NCBI GenBank assembly: GCA_019426215.1
Contig: CM033406.1
Location: 8,319,146-8,383,145 of the forward strand
DNA length: 64,000 bases
Source: Buddleja alternifolia
Lineage: Eukaryota > Streptophyta > Magnoliopsida > Lamiales > Scrophulariaceae
Direction: 5' to 3'
How positions within the stretch are numbered: position 1 is the first letter of the stretch; every line of letters begins with the position of its first letter. The position numbers were made by a program, and so were the translations under genes. The notes under the pieces were generated by a model. The model had not been told where the DNA came from. It saw nothing but the letters and a program-made list of their open reading frames with translations, and did not search any database. Shown piece by piece: positions 45,141 to 57,355 of this stretch.

Positions 45141-46731
45141 GGCAAGTGGGAGATAATAGATAGTGTTATATGCTCGGCAAGCCACTTGTTGGCTTAATCG
45201 CTGGAACATAAACACCATGACAGTCTTGTCTTTCACATCATATCAAACCTATTGGTATTGTCTTTATCCTAAATAGCTTATATAGTCTCGATAAAGATCC
45301 CTTTGGATTACATAGAGCTAGGGGAGTGGTGCGTAACTATAGGAACACTCTCGAGGGCTGTAATACTTAAACCCCGTTGTAAGTCATAGAGATAATGAGA
45401 TAAGGGATATCATAGTCTCGCAAAGACTTGTCTGTATATGTCATTCTCAAATGGGACAGTGTCTTGTTCCTTAGATAATGACCCTCCGAGTCAGTGCATA
45501 TATGGAGATTCATATTTTGGAAAAGGATGGAATTGAACAACCCCGCAAGGACATCTCGTTAGTTCTGGTCAAAATATAAGTCCTTCGGTTTCATAGTGTG
45601 AGGTCAATCTTTTGACCTGAGGTGTCATGTTTGAAAAGGATACTACCCACTATGCTTTAACTGCTGCACGCACTATAGGATAGTCACACGGCGGCGTATG
45701 TTAGGTATAGTCTGGTAGTGTAGCAGAACAAATGACATTAATAGCGATCCGTCCAGGGCTAACTGCCTGGTATTTCCTTTGCTGTTGAGTAAACTCGGAA
45801 TGCTTGATAAAATTCTTCGGCCGGAGTAATGACTTAAAAGAGGGGTTGGTGATCCTTGCTTTGAAGACTGGATCGTTAGTATTTCCAACATAGTCACAGT
45901 TTCTGAGATATTAGGATTTCGACCATCGCCAATCCCTAGACCTTAGATGGGAAACAGATGGAGGGATTTGACTCACATGAAGATCGTAACCTGGAGAGGT
46001 TTGCTTTTATCGTTAACATCTAGGAAGTCATGGCGACGTTGCTAGACATCGATCCATGACCAATAGGTGCCTTGAATTAACTCGGTGAATTAATTAAAAG
46101 TTTAAATTAATTATTTGGATGATTAATTTAGCTTATGAGAAAGAACTTATTGCTAGCTTGTTAATCAGCCCAAGGGGTCACACACATAACTTAGAGTAGT
46201 ACCTACTGACTAAGTTAATTCTTTGTGAATTAATGGAGATTAATTAAGAAAAAGAAATTAATTAATTAAGTGGTCTTAATTAATAATAGTCTTATAATTT
46301 AATATTAAAATATTAAATTGGTAAAGATTAATTAATTAATTAGTATTCCGATTAATTAATATGGAAGAGAAAAATAATATATATATATACACATATAGAA
46401 ATACACGCATGGCGTGTATATATAAGTGTATACACACATTGAGTGTGTATATGTGTAGTGGAAATATTTTATCTTGTCCTTCAAGTCTATATATATAATA
46501 TTTGGTAAGATTTATTTAATTAGTTGGTTGACTAGTTATATGGAAAGATTTTATAAATATTTATGGATAGATAATAGTATACTTGGGAGAATCTCAAATA
46601 TATGGTAATATTTAGTTAGTTAATTAGTGGATCTAATTAACTGAGGAAAAGAATTATGAAAGAAAGAAAGTATATATGACATAATATATATGTTATATAT
46701 ATATACATACATATATATATATATACTATGC

Positions 46732-46766
<35 letters not shown>

Positions 46767-48434
46767 GGGTCAAGATCTAATACATACCCTATATTAGATA
46801 AGATATAAGACTTAATTTATACCATTGGATCTATTAAATCCAACAGTCCAAAAAGGAAACAAAAAATAGATGGGAAAATTAATTCCAATTGGATCAGGGG
46901 TATAATAGTCAACTGATTCATTTTTTCAAAATCTACAAACCCACTTCTCAGAAACTGTTATACACACACAAATACAAATTTTATACTTAGAGAGAGAGAG
47001 GGTTTTGAAGTTGACGAGAGAGAGAGAGAGGAATTAATAGAGAAAGCAATTCACAGATTGAGGATTCTGCTCCAAACACTTGCGACCTTCTTCTTCGTCG
47101 TCTTCTTTTCCTCAATCTTCAATTTCTTGTCTCTCTCTCTCTCTATTTATATATACCTCTGCGTGTGTATGTATATATGTATGTATAATCGCTAATCGCC
47201 TGTTTGATTTGATTGGATTCAAGTGTATTGCTTAAACTTTTTTTGTGAAATTCATTGAGGTGTATTGTATTAAATTATTATGTTTTCACTGCAATAGATT
47301 TTGCTTAGAATTTTATGATCTTTAGTTAAATCACTGCCCGTTGATTATCTGAATTTTTCAAAGTAATTCACGTATAGTGGTTGAATTAATTAGTCTAAAA
47401 TATGTTTTGTGGATTCATATTATAACTCTATAACATATTAAAAATATTTAATTATAAAGTATTTTATAAGTCATTATACAGTATGTTATAACATATTATA
47501 CAGTATATTATAACTCATTATACAGTATGTGTTTATTACATATTAAAAATATTCAATTATACAGTATCTTATAAGTCATAATACAATATGTTATAACGTA
47601 TTATAAAGTTTATTATAGCTCATTATACAGTATGTGCTTATAACATATTAAAAATATTCAATTATACAATATCTTATAAGTCATTATATAGTATGTTATA
47701 ACACATTATATAGTATATTATAACTCATTATACAGTATGTGTTTATAACATATTAAAAATATTCAATTATACATTGTCTTATAAGTCATTATACAGTATG
47801 TTATAACACATTATACAGTATATTATAACTCATTATACAGTATGTGTTTATAACATATTAAAAATATTTAATTATATAATGTCTTATAAATCATTATACA
47901 GTATATTAAAACATATTATACAATATATTATAATTTATATATAAGTGTTTATAACGTATTAAAAATATTCATGTTCAACAAATGTTCCGACAGATTTTCA
48001 GAAGCAAAATATCATAGAAATATGTATTATTTTTTAACTTCATTTTCAGGTTTTTCCCACAAACATTTACAGTAAAGATACAACTGCAAACCCATAAAAG
48101 CGTCCCTTACACTCATCACAGGTCTCTTTTGGCAAGAGGAATCATCAAGCTTTGTTAAGAAACAGAGCTTAGAGGCAAGTTAGCAAGTCTTTTCCCCATT
48201 TTTCTTTTACTTCCATCTATGACTTTTTGAAAATTTCATATTTAACATTTTTTTCCCCGGTAATGATATCAAATTTGAGACTGCAAATCTAGGAGAAGGG
48301 ACAATGAATATTGCTGCGATTAATTTTTCTTCTTTAAATTCATTTTTTTTTCTTTTCGCGTTGGGGAAAGTTTTAATCTGGTGGTGGTGGTGGTGGCTGT
48401 TAATTGAACGGAAACCTTCTCCTTCTCTCTCTTA

Positions 48435-48492
<58 letters not shown>

Positions 48493-48722
48493 CTTCTGTA
48501 TCTACATATGCATATTAACAGACAACACATTCGTTTTAATAATTATTTTTTTTGTAACAGAGTATTTTCGTTCCTTGACTAAAATGCCCATGCCATCATT
48601 AAAAAAAAATTATATAATCTGAAAAATGGGTTAAATCCGGACCATGGGATCAAATGGTATAAATGGTGTAGATTGAGTCTTAGATCTTACCTAATGTCAA
48701 GGTATGTATTTGATCCATACCC
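46767..48722. mobile_element. Inverted-repeat element set between TA arrays
   Basis: 1956 bp, starts GGGTCAAGATCTAATACATACC and ends with the inverted equivalent GGTATGTATTTGATCCATACCC. Similarity between ends extends about 90 bp. Both sides are (TA)n arrays, so insertion into a TA microsatellite is likely. The interior holds GA/CT-rich segments resembling a plant 5' UTR (46980-47140, 48417-48474), a 105-bp-period array (47433-47957) and no transposase. It may be a gene-fragment-carrying element; that part is inference. Confidence 0.68.
47433..47957 (+). repeat. Five-unit tandem repeat, period 105 bp
   Basis: The marker ACATATTAAAAATATT starts at 47433, 47538, 47643, 47748 and 47853 (a last partial unit starts at 47953). 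Each unit itself contains three to four 21-22 bp subrepeats of CATTATACAGTATGTTATAAC type, so it is a higher-order array. Confidence 0.92.
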
Positions 48723-48747
48723 TATATATATATATATATATATATAC

Positions 48748-48784
<37 letters not shown>

Positions 48785-48857
48785 TACACGCACGCCTAGA
48801 GGCGTGCATGTTAGTATGGCTATCATCTTTGTGCATTTATTGCACTTAGATGCATGC

Positions 48858-48899
<42 letters not shown>

Positions 48900-49520
48900 T
48901 AAGAATGAAAATAAAGTACGTATAAGTATGCCACACACACACGGCTGCCGTGGAGTGTCCATGAGGCGTGTGCCTCTTGGCATTTGTTAATGTGTGTGTG
49001 TATATATATTATAATAGTATACTTAATTAATTCACTATTCACACTTTAGGGTTTTGTGTGATTTATTCTTTCTTCAACCTCTTTCATACTGTTCTTCTAA
49101 TTCATTGAGTTGAATATAAAGAAGTCAAAGAAAAATATTCATATCCTTTATTTCTATAAACTAAGTGTTCGATATTCTTCTTGGTACTGGTGGAGATAAT
49201 TGAGGGTATGAACTAAGTTGTGGATACACCGTAGAAACCCAACATTTAGGGCGTTGGTGCAAACTATATCAAGGAAGTCGATCCGTGTGGATCCGTTTGA
49301 GGGAGGCGATATATTAAAGGTTGGTTGTTGTAATTTCGTCAACAAGGTAAACACGCGAAGACCTTCTTTCGTTAGTTTTTGTTAAATCCGATGGTATCAT
49401 GTCAACTTAGCCCTTATTTAGGGGATATCCATTTATATTTATGAAAAATTATTGTTTTTCACCTTCAGCTGCATTTTCGAACATCCCAGGGGGCGTAAGC
49501 CACACTATGCTTTCCTAACA

Positions 49521-50006
49521 CTCGAGCAGATATGTCATCGACTTGAGTTGGCAATAGAAAAACCGACTAGGTAAATGGATCAGACATAGATCATACAGGG
49601 GAAGAGGGTAGATATGTGAGGGATCCAGGATTTTAGTTGGAAAAAGTCCTTGATGGAAAGATATCAGTAGACAGGTTGACCGAGGCGGTTTGGGTTGTGA
49701 CATGTTTCGGGTTTTAGAGTAACCTATATCCGAGGGTCAGCTGGATTGAGATGGAAATGCCACGGTATTCAGGAGTTGGCTGATCACCAATAGAATAGGA
49801 GAGTGGTGAGGGTTCAAAGAGAGGAAACGATGTTCACAGAGAGACTTTGTCAAGTGGGTAACACTAAGGGACAAATGAATTGATGAGACCATGGAGAGGC
49901 TTCAGTTTGGAGATGTGCCGACTAAATTGAAGTTCACTTAGGAAAATTGAAGTGGTTGTTTCAAGTTGAGTTCGAGAATTTGAAGATCATTATCCGAGTG
50001 GGAGAT
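49521..50006 (+). other. Retroelement-like remnant without readable protein
   Basis: No conserved protein frame is seen. It ends with GAGTGGGAGAT (49996-50006), which looks like a polypurine tract before LTR L, so it is probably a decayed internal 3' end of a retrotransposon. Confidence 0.4.
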
Positions 50007-51241
50007 TGATGGGTTTGTGTTGATGATTTCAAATAGCCAAGGAAAATGCCAAGAAAATTGACCAAAAGGAAGACAAGATAGAGCCGAGATGGATCGGGGT
50101 AGATCCGGGGTTGCGAAATAGAATCGGATAGACCGGGGGTTGATAAGAGTAGTTTTTATGTGTTTTTAAGTCTTTTGTGTTAGTCTTTCAGGTTCATTTA
50201 TTGCTTGATTCATGCCACTTGTGCGTTCAAATCGTGCGTTAAGTGATTTCAAGCCTTAAATGGATTTAATCGAAGAAAGGGCGAAAAAACGACATGTAGA
50301 ACAAGTTTTGCCCAAAATACTTCACACACCCATGCCCAAGAGCCACCTTGACCACGCCTAGGCTCCAAAATGCACGAAAAGCACCCCGACTTCGTTGTTT
50401 AGTGCCCAAGCGCCAACCTGAGGGCGTATTGGTGCCACTTCTGGAGCCCAGGCACCACCTTAAGGGCGCCAAGGCACCACATCGGGCGCCCAGACGCTTC
50501 TTTCCTATTCTAGCCATTATTTCCACCATTTAGCCGTGCCTTGGCGCCATTTTGCTCATGCTTGGGTGCCGATACACCTGTTTGTGAAGCCTATAAATAC
50601 TAGATCAAAAGGAGGGTCAAGGGTTCGGATTTCAAGAGAATCTAGGGCTTTTTTGGGATTTGAATCAGACTTTTTCACCAATCGGGAAGGACAAGAGAAG
50701 GGAATTGCCAGACATTGAAGCCTTTAATCCGAATTCATCATCAATCAAGCGTATTAGGGAGTTTTCAATTGCTTTCATTATATCTTTGTTTATGAATATG
50801 CATATGATTGCCTTAGATTCTTTTGTACCTTTGATTATGAATTAAATTTGTAAAACTAGGGCTATGTGAAGGCCAATTTGTGAAGTATCTTTACGATAGT
50901 TGATTGTTTGAATCAATTCATGTATTTATTATGTGTTGTGAATTCTTACATGTGCTTGATCACCATGTGTTAGATAAATTGCCTAGGTTAATATCTTGAA
51001 AGAAACTTAAGCTAGGGTGTAAGAATTCACAACATAACTCGATTAATAGAAATTGCCCTAGACATAGGTAGATATTCCCGGGTGAAGTAAGTCTACCTTA
51101 GTTGAGGAATTTCCAATTGTGAATACATGCTTGATAATTAGATTCCCAAATAGACATATTTCAGGAACCGTTATTTAGGCATAGGATTTCTATCGCGAGA
51201 GATCAGATAGTTATTATCATACGATCTTCCACCATAGCAAT
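50007..51241 (+). repeat. LTR L of an unassigned retrotransposon
   Basis: Starts TGATGGG after a polypurine-like tract. It has a GC-rich upstream block with GGCGCC/GGCACCAC repeats (50395-50580), a TATA-like CCTATAAATAC at 50589-50599, then an AT-rich leader-like part containing a 16-bp inverted repeat (50935-50950 and 51018-51033). It is cut at 51241 by LTR J. The order U3-like, TATA, leader fits an LTR, but family and right end are unknown. Short frames here are not gene-like. Confidence 0.55.
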
Positions 51242-51731
51242 TGTTAGGTGTATGCCCTCAATGCCTACGAGGAATTAGATTGAGTAGGACTTTGATAAGT
51301 TATTTGTACAAACTATTATAGAATAAAGGTTTTAATTTTGTTCATATAAATCTAATGTCAATTAAATGTATTGAACAAATAAGTCCATGAAATTTCAAGA
51401 TAGACTTGCCACCTTTTATGGAAAAGAGGAGGCAGTGGAAGAGTAAAGTACTTAATCTCTTAAACCAGAAGTTCGTGAGTTAAGAAATTTTAATTGGGCA
51501 TTAAAATTCAACTCGTATGACACCTATTTTTTCAAGGAAGCATCAGTCATACACTGATTAGATAGTGGGAGTTGGTGTCATGAATATGATTAATGGAATT
51601 AACATATTTGAACTCAACTCGCATTAATCCAATCACATGAGTATTTACTCTTTGACAGTTAATGATTGAGATTAAGATTGCGATAGTGTGTGTGAGATTT
51701 AGACCCGAGGAGTTATTTATGATGTTCTTGT
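51242..51731 (+). repeat. LTR fragment J, first 490 bp
   Basis: TGTTAGGTGTATGCCC start and shared blocks with the solo LTR at 256-1905 and LTR D. It is interrupted at 51731 by element F. The remainder should lie right of the window. Confidence 0.8.
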
Positions 51732-53478
51732 TGTTGGATTTTGCGAAAAATCAAATAAACATAGCGGAAATTTTTAAAATTTAAACCCAAAGGGAATTCT
51801 ATGTTTGCATAGTCGATTCGATTAATTGTGAAAACGAATATTACTTACCCGTTGAAGCGAAGTGGTTGGAGACTCAATTCCTCCTTCAAAAATCCGAACT
51901 ACGTTGACTTGATGACTTCAAGAACACGTGCAATTGAATCTTCACGAATCCTTGATCTTTTATTGAACTCTTGATCCGAACAATGAACGTATGTTGCCTC
52001 TAAATTATCATGCGGATTGATTAAACGAAAAATCCCACTTTTTCTCTATGGAGGCCGACGGCTAGAGTGTATAGAGAGAGCGAGGAGTTTTTTCTTCTTT
52101 TCTTTCTAGGAGATCTATGCTTTCATATGTCTTGTTTTTCGTCAAGGAATTCTTTTATAATCACTTGACTTATTGACCAAAATAAACAAAAAGAGACCTC
52201 GTTGGTCATCCAAGTGGATGCCCAACTTACCTTAGTATATTTGGACGCCCCATCTAAGCCCGGGATTTTCTTTTGTTTTAGTTAATTATTTATTTAATTA
52301 ATAATTTATTATATCCAATAAATAAATTAATTAATTAAATAATCAAATTAATTAGATAAATTAATTCATTAATTTATTTCCATAAGAAATTAATTAATAA
52401 TTAATCTTATCTTTATAATTAATTATTTTATCCAACGAGTAATTAATTAATTAGTTAATTTATCTAATAAATTAAATCTCCAAGAATAAAATTGAAAATC
52501 CTTTTTCATTTTTCTTTATCAATCCTTTAGCGCGACTCTTTAGGTACGTTTCGTTTGGCAACGAGAGAAATCCAAAGGAAGTGGGTAACACTCAGCCAGT
52601 CATGTGGCCCACTTCGTAGCCCAAACAAAAAACGAATGATTGGATCATTCCACAACTCTTTGTTCACGTGCCTCAGTCAAGTGAGAGTCATGGTCATGTC
52701 AAACTCACTGGACTTGACCATATGTATTAATTATAAAAATACGAGATCATTGAGATCGATTTAGTGCCTCGTACAGTCTTCTCTTTTGCTTTGGCCAAAA
52801 ACCTTGATCTCTATTTATCTATAATCACATAGGGTACTTTCTCATTCACTTATGAGAGAACAAATCTCATATTAGATATCAGCTAATACTACCACTTGAC
52901 CATCAAGTCGCATTTCGAGGTTGACCCCACCAACGGGTAAATTGGGTCTAACTACTCTAGTGAAAGACTTAACGTCACAAGTGCATCTTTAACCTGATAC
53001 TTCAAGTCAAAGGTTCACTTATACCTATTACGCATAATCAGTTCTGTCATTGACAGTCACATAGTGAAAACCCATGTGACAGAACCGATGCGAGTCGTGT
53101 TTGAGCATATCAATTCCACTAATGTGCTTACAACCTTAAGCTCCCACCATCACATGGTGTTCGACTAGCACTCCCATATTAGAGCAAAGATTGTACAAGT
53201 GTTCTCAGTCTTCATTTGTCCATTAAAGACTCCATATTACTTGCGAACGAGTTTAAGTGATGAAAATCAATCTCTCTAGTGCCAATCTTCCTATCACATA
53301 GGAAGTAGAAGGATTTCACTGAAAACATGGACAAAACGTTTTACACTACTTATAGATGCAGATAAGATTTAAGTGAAAACTAAATAATACTTTTTATTAT
53401 AAATAATATATAAGTTTATTACAAGGAAGATGCCTTATCATTCTATCCTCTATGGAATTTGAGGACATAATCCTAACA
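51732..53478 (-). repeat. 3' LTR of element F
   Basis: 1747 bp, element-strand start TGTTAGGATTATGTCC at 53478 and end AAATCCAACA at 51732. The palindrome is degraded here (CTTTGGCCAAAA near 52788). AT-rich block 52270-52480. Confidence 0.88.
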
Positions 53479-53489
53479 ATCTTCCACTT
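53479..53489 (-). other. Polypurine tract of element F
   Basis: AAGTGGAAGAT on the minus strand, directly before the LTR start. Confidence 0.8.
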
Positions 53490-53508
53490 GCACTCAATGC
53501 CAGTCATT

Positions 53509-55721
53509 TTAGTATCTTATACCCACCCTTTCCAGGTGTTGGTCCAGAACAGCTTGAGGTAGAGGTTTGGTGAACAGGTTAGCTACATTGTCAGTTGAGG
53601 CTATTTTCTGCACTGCTATCTCTCCATTGCCAATGATCTCCATGATGATATGAAATCTTCTCTCAATGTGTTTAGACTTGTTATGAGATCTTGGTTCCTT
53701 GGCTTGCGCTATTGCTCCATTGTTATCACAATAAAGTGACAACGGGAGCTGTGCACTAGGAACCACTTCAAGTTCTCCAAGAAACTTTCTCATCCAAACA
53801 GCTTCTTTAGCTGCCTCTGAGGCTGCCACATATTCTGCTTCAGTGGTGGAATCAACGGTTGTGCTTTGCTTAGAATTTTTTCAAGACACCGCTCCACCAT
53901 TAAGCGTGAAAACAAACCATGTAGTGGATCTTCGATCATCAACATCAGACTGAAATTCTGAACCAGTGTAACCTTCCATCTTCAGATCTCTACCTCCATA
54001 GATGAGAATCATATACATAGTTCTTTTGAGATACTTTAGGACATTCTTCACAGCTATTTAATGTTCCTTTCCCGGATTTGCCTGAAATCGACTCACTACG
54101 CTTACAACGTAGGCAATGTCAGGTGTTGTACACAACATTGCATACATCAAGCTACCAACTGCAGAAGCATAGAATACATTACTCATCTCCTTTCTATCTT
54201 CCTCGCTTTGAGGACACATAGATTTGGATAATTGTACTCTATGCCTCATGGGAAGAAACCTTTTCTTAGAATTGTCCATCCTAAATTTCTTTAGACCTTT
54301 TCTAAGTAAAGGGCTTGGGAGAGACCTATCATTCTATTCGTTCTATCTCTATAGATATGAATTTCTAGAATGTATGTCGCTTCTCCCAAGTCTTTCATGG
54401 AAAACATACTCGAAACCCATTTCTTGACAGTGGTGAGCATTCCCATGTCATTTCCTATAAGTAGAATGTCATCCACATATAGTACTAAGAATGAGATCTT
54501 GCTCCCACTAGTCTTGTTGTAGACATAGGGTTCATCTTCGTTCTTGATGAAGCCACATCCCTTTACTATTTCATCAAAACGAAGATTTCAGCTTCTAGGT
54601 GCTTGCTTGAGACCGTTTGTGGACCTCTCAGGTTTATATACTTTATGGATATCAGTCTTAGATATAAAACCTTTTAGCTGTTCCATATAGATGTCCTCTT
54701 CTAGGAATCCATTTAGAAAAGCCATTTTGACATTCATCTACCATATCTCATAATCTAAGTATTCAGCTATGGATAACAGTATTCGGATGGACTTTATCAT
54801 AGCCACGGGCGAAAAGGTTTCTTGATAGTAAATTCTTTCTCTTTGACTATAACCTTTTGCTACGAGCCTGACTTTGAAGGTGTCAACCTTGCCATCGCTA
54901 CCTTTCTTTCTTTTGTAGATCCACTTACATCATATAGGTTTGATACCTTCAGGACGATCTACCAAAGTCCAGACTTGGTTCGATTTCATAGAGTCCATCT
55001 CTATTTCCATTGATTCTCGATATCTTGAAGTGTCGACATCCACCATCGCTTGATCATAGGTATAAGGATCATCTTCATGACTTTCTTGTACTACAATGTG
55101 AAGCTCTGGCTCCCCCTGCAGTAGATAACCCATACCTCTCAGGTTCATGTGGTATTCTACGAGATTTACGTGGTGGTTGTGCTACTAGTGGGTCAGACCT
55201 TGGTTCTTGGACAGATGTCTCAGAAGGAGTTTCATTTTGTTCTTCTAGAACAATCTTTCTACCTTTGCCCCCTTCTAAGATGAATTAATCTACAAGGAAG
55301 TGGGCTTGTAAGGCCACAATGATTCTTTGATCATCATGTAGGTAAAAGAAGAATCCCATAGAATCTTCAGGATAACTAATGAAACGTCCTATGAGGGATC
55401 TAGTCTCCAATTTCTCTACTTTAGTCTTCTTGACATAAGTGGGACATCTCCAAATCTTAATGTGGTTAAGATTTTTTTTTTGATAAGAACGTGGTTAAGA
55501 TTTGGTTTCCTATTATTCCACATCTCATGCGGAGTTTCAGAAATGGGTTTGGAGGGACATCTGTTCAATATATAAGTAGCACTAAGGAGCACATGTCCCC
55601 CTACAACAAAATGGGTAAATCAGTGTAACTAAGCATGGAACAAACTATGTCTAAAAGTGTTCTGTTCCTATGCTCGGTTAGTCCATTTAGTTGAGGAGTC
55701 GCTGGTGGTGTTAGTTGTAAC
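53509..55721 (-). pseudogene. Element F pol (integrase end, RT, RNase H)
   Basis: From right to left: integrase glutamate region (near 55700, PQLNGLTEHRNRTLLD in one frame), linker (MNLRGMGYLLQGEPELH, 55148-54930), RT with a YVDD box near 54475 and MKDLGEATYILEI, and RNase H ending GIRY at 53509. RNase H part ERRFHIIMEIIGNGEIAVQ is open. Stops and frameshifts interrupt RT between 54476 and 54930. Broken at integrase by element H. Confidence 0.88.
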
Positions 55722-56053
55722 TGTTGGGAAAAATTGCATAAAAACAAAAACACAGCGGAAGAATTATAAGTTTAATCCCAGTGGCTCATCTCTATTTCTC
55801 GTATTTAAATTGGGTTTTACGAAATTAATTACCGTTCTCGCATATGTTGAAATCTGAACCAGCTTTGCAATCCTTTTCTTGTATAGCAAATCCGTCACTG
55901 TCTCAAAATTGCTACACCGGAGTCAAAAACGAAAATCACCTTCTTCTTCACCTTGATGGACGTCTAGAGTGAGAGAGAAAGGGAGGAGAGTTTGACTTGG
56001 AGAGAAAGTTTTTTTAGTTGATTATGTTAACCTAGTTATTTTTTCACTAAGTA

Positions 56054-56097
<44 letters not shown>

Positions 56098-57355
56098 TAT
56101 AATAGAAAACAATAACCTAGGCTTCATAAGCCCCATAGTGGACGCCCACTTGTAGGTTTTTAAGCCTTCGGGCTTTTGTTTATTAATTAATTAAATAATT
56201 AATATTATTTATCCAATAAATATACAAATTAAATAATCAATTAAAGTCATGTTAATGTTATAATTAAATTCCCATGAAGAATTAATTAATTCATTAACTC
56301 AATTAATTAATAAAATCATCTAATGATTAATTAATTAATCTCGATATCCAATAACAAAAATTCTCTCAAGTCTTTTCCTACGATTTTCTTTTTGCATTTC
56401 CTTTATGTGCGACTCTTTAGGTTCTTCTCAAAAGGCAATTGTGAGGAAACCAAAAAGATGTGAGTAACACCTAGCTAGTCACATGGCTCACATCGTATCC
56501 CAATTGAGAACGAATGAATAGGATCATTCCAAACCATATACGCTGTGAATACTGTACGTGTATAAACATTTTATTCTTGCATCCCAGTTAAGTGAGAGTC
56601 ATGGTTTTAGTCAAACTCACATGACTTGACCATATGCTTAGCTCATAATGAGTCGAGGTCATTTTATACTTGCGCCAAAGACTTTTAATCTCACTCATTC
56701 ATGACTGCATAGGATACTTAGCTCATCCACTTATGAGAGAATAAATCCCATTTTGCTAATCAGTTAACAATGCTACTTGCCCATCAAGTCGCACTTCGAG
56801 GTCGATCCCACCAAAGGGTGATTTGGATCTAACTACTCTAATGACAGACTTGGTGTCACAAGTACATCTTCAACTAGACTCCTCAGGTCTAAGGTTCACG
56901 CGTAACTATCACAACTTATCAGTTTCATCATTGACTGTCTGTGAGTGAATACCCATGTGATGAAACTGATGTGAGCCGTGTTCGAACATATTAGTCCAAC
57001 TTATATGTCCCTGACATCAGTTCCCACTATCATTCCCATAGTGTTCGACTGGCACTTTCTCTGTCAAAAACTTATATCATGCAAGTCCTTGTTCTGTATT
57101 GATGTCTAGTAAAATACTTTCTTAGACTTGCGAACTTTATTTAGAGAATAAAGATCAAACCCTTCTAGTGCCATTCTCCCTATCCCATAGGAAGTAGAAG
57201 GTTTGCTTTATACTCAAGGACTTTACGTTGTTTATTAACACTTTACAAATGCCTATAAGAAAACAACAAGATAACGCCTTATATAAAATGATATTGTTTA
57301 GTTACAAGTCTATGCCCTATAAATCTATCCTCTTTATGGCATTTGAGGGCATACA
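55722..57355 (-). repeat. 3' LTR of element H, end deleted
   Basis: Plus-strand start TGTTGGGAAAAATTGC. The U3 start (CCTAACA on the plus strand) is missing: LTR sequence GAGGGCATACA is fused to RNase H sequence CTGTCAGCTGAGG near 57355. A (TA)n array at about 56054-56097 is much longer than in the 5' LTR. Confidence 0.88.

Larger units (their letters stand above)
45154..49520 (+). repeat. 3' LTR of element E, interrupted
   Basis: Begins after a polypurine tract and ends TTTCCTAACA at 49520. Shared blocks with LTR A and LTR fragment N (for example GATATCATAGTCTC, AAATGGGACAGTG). With the nested element at 46767-48722 removed it is about 2.4 kb, like LTR A. The canonical TGTT start seems mutated. 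Contains several TA and TG microsatellites (46698-46766, 48723-48780, 48858-48899). Confidence 0.68.
51732..55721 (-). mobile_element. Ty1/copia element F, 3' half
   Basis: Minus-strand copia element inserted in LTR J. It shows its 3' LTR, polypurine tract, RNase H, RT and the C-terminal half of integrase, then is interrupted by element H at 55722. The rest (integrase N terminus, gag, 5' LTR) must lie beyond 64000. Confidence 0.88.

Noticed and set aside
48304..48622. Leu/Ser/Ile-rich frames resembling membrane proteins
   Set aside because: They translate the CT and TA microsatellites; composition artefact.
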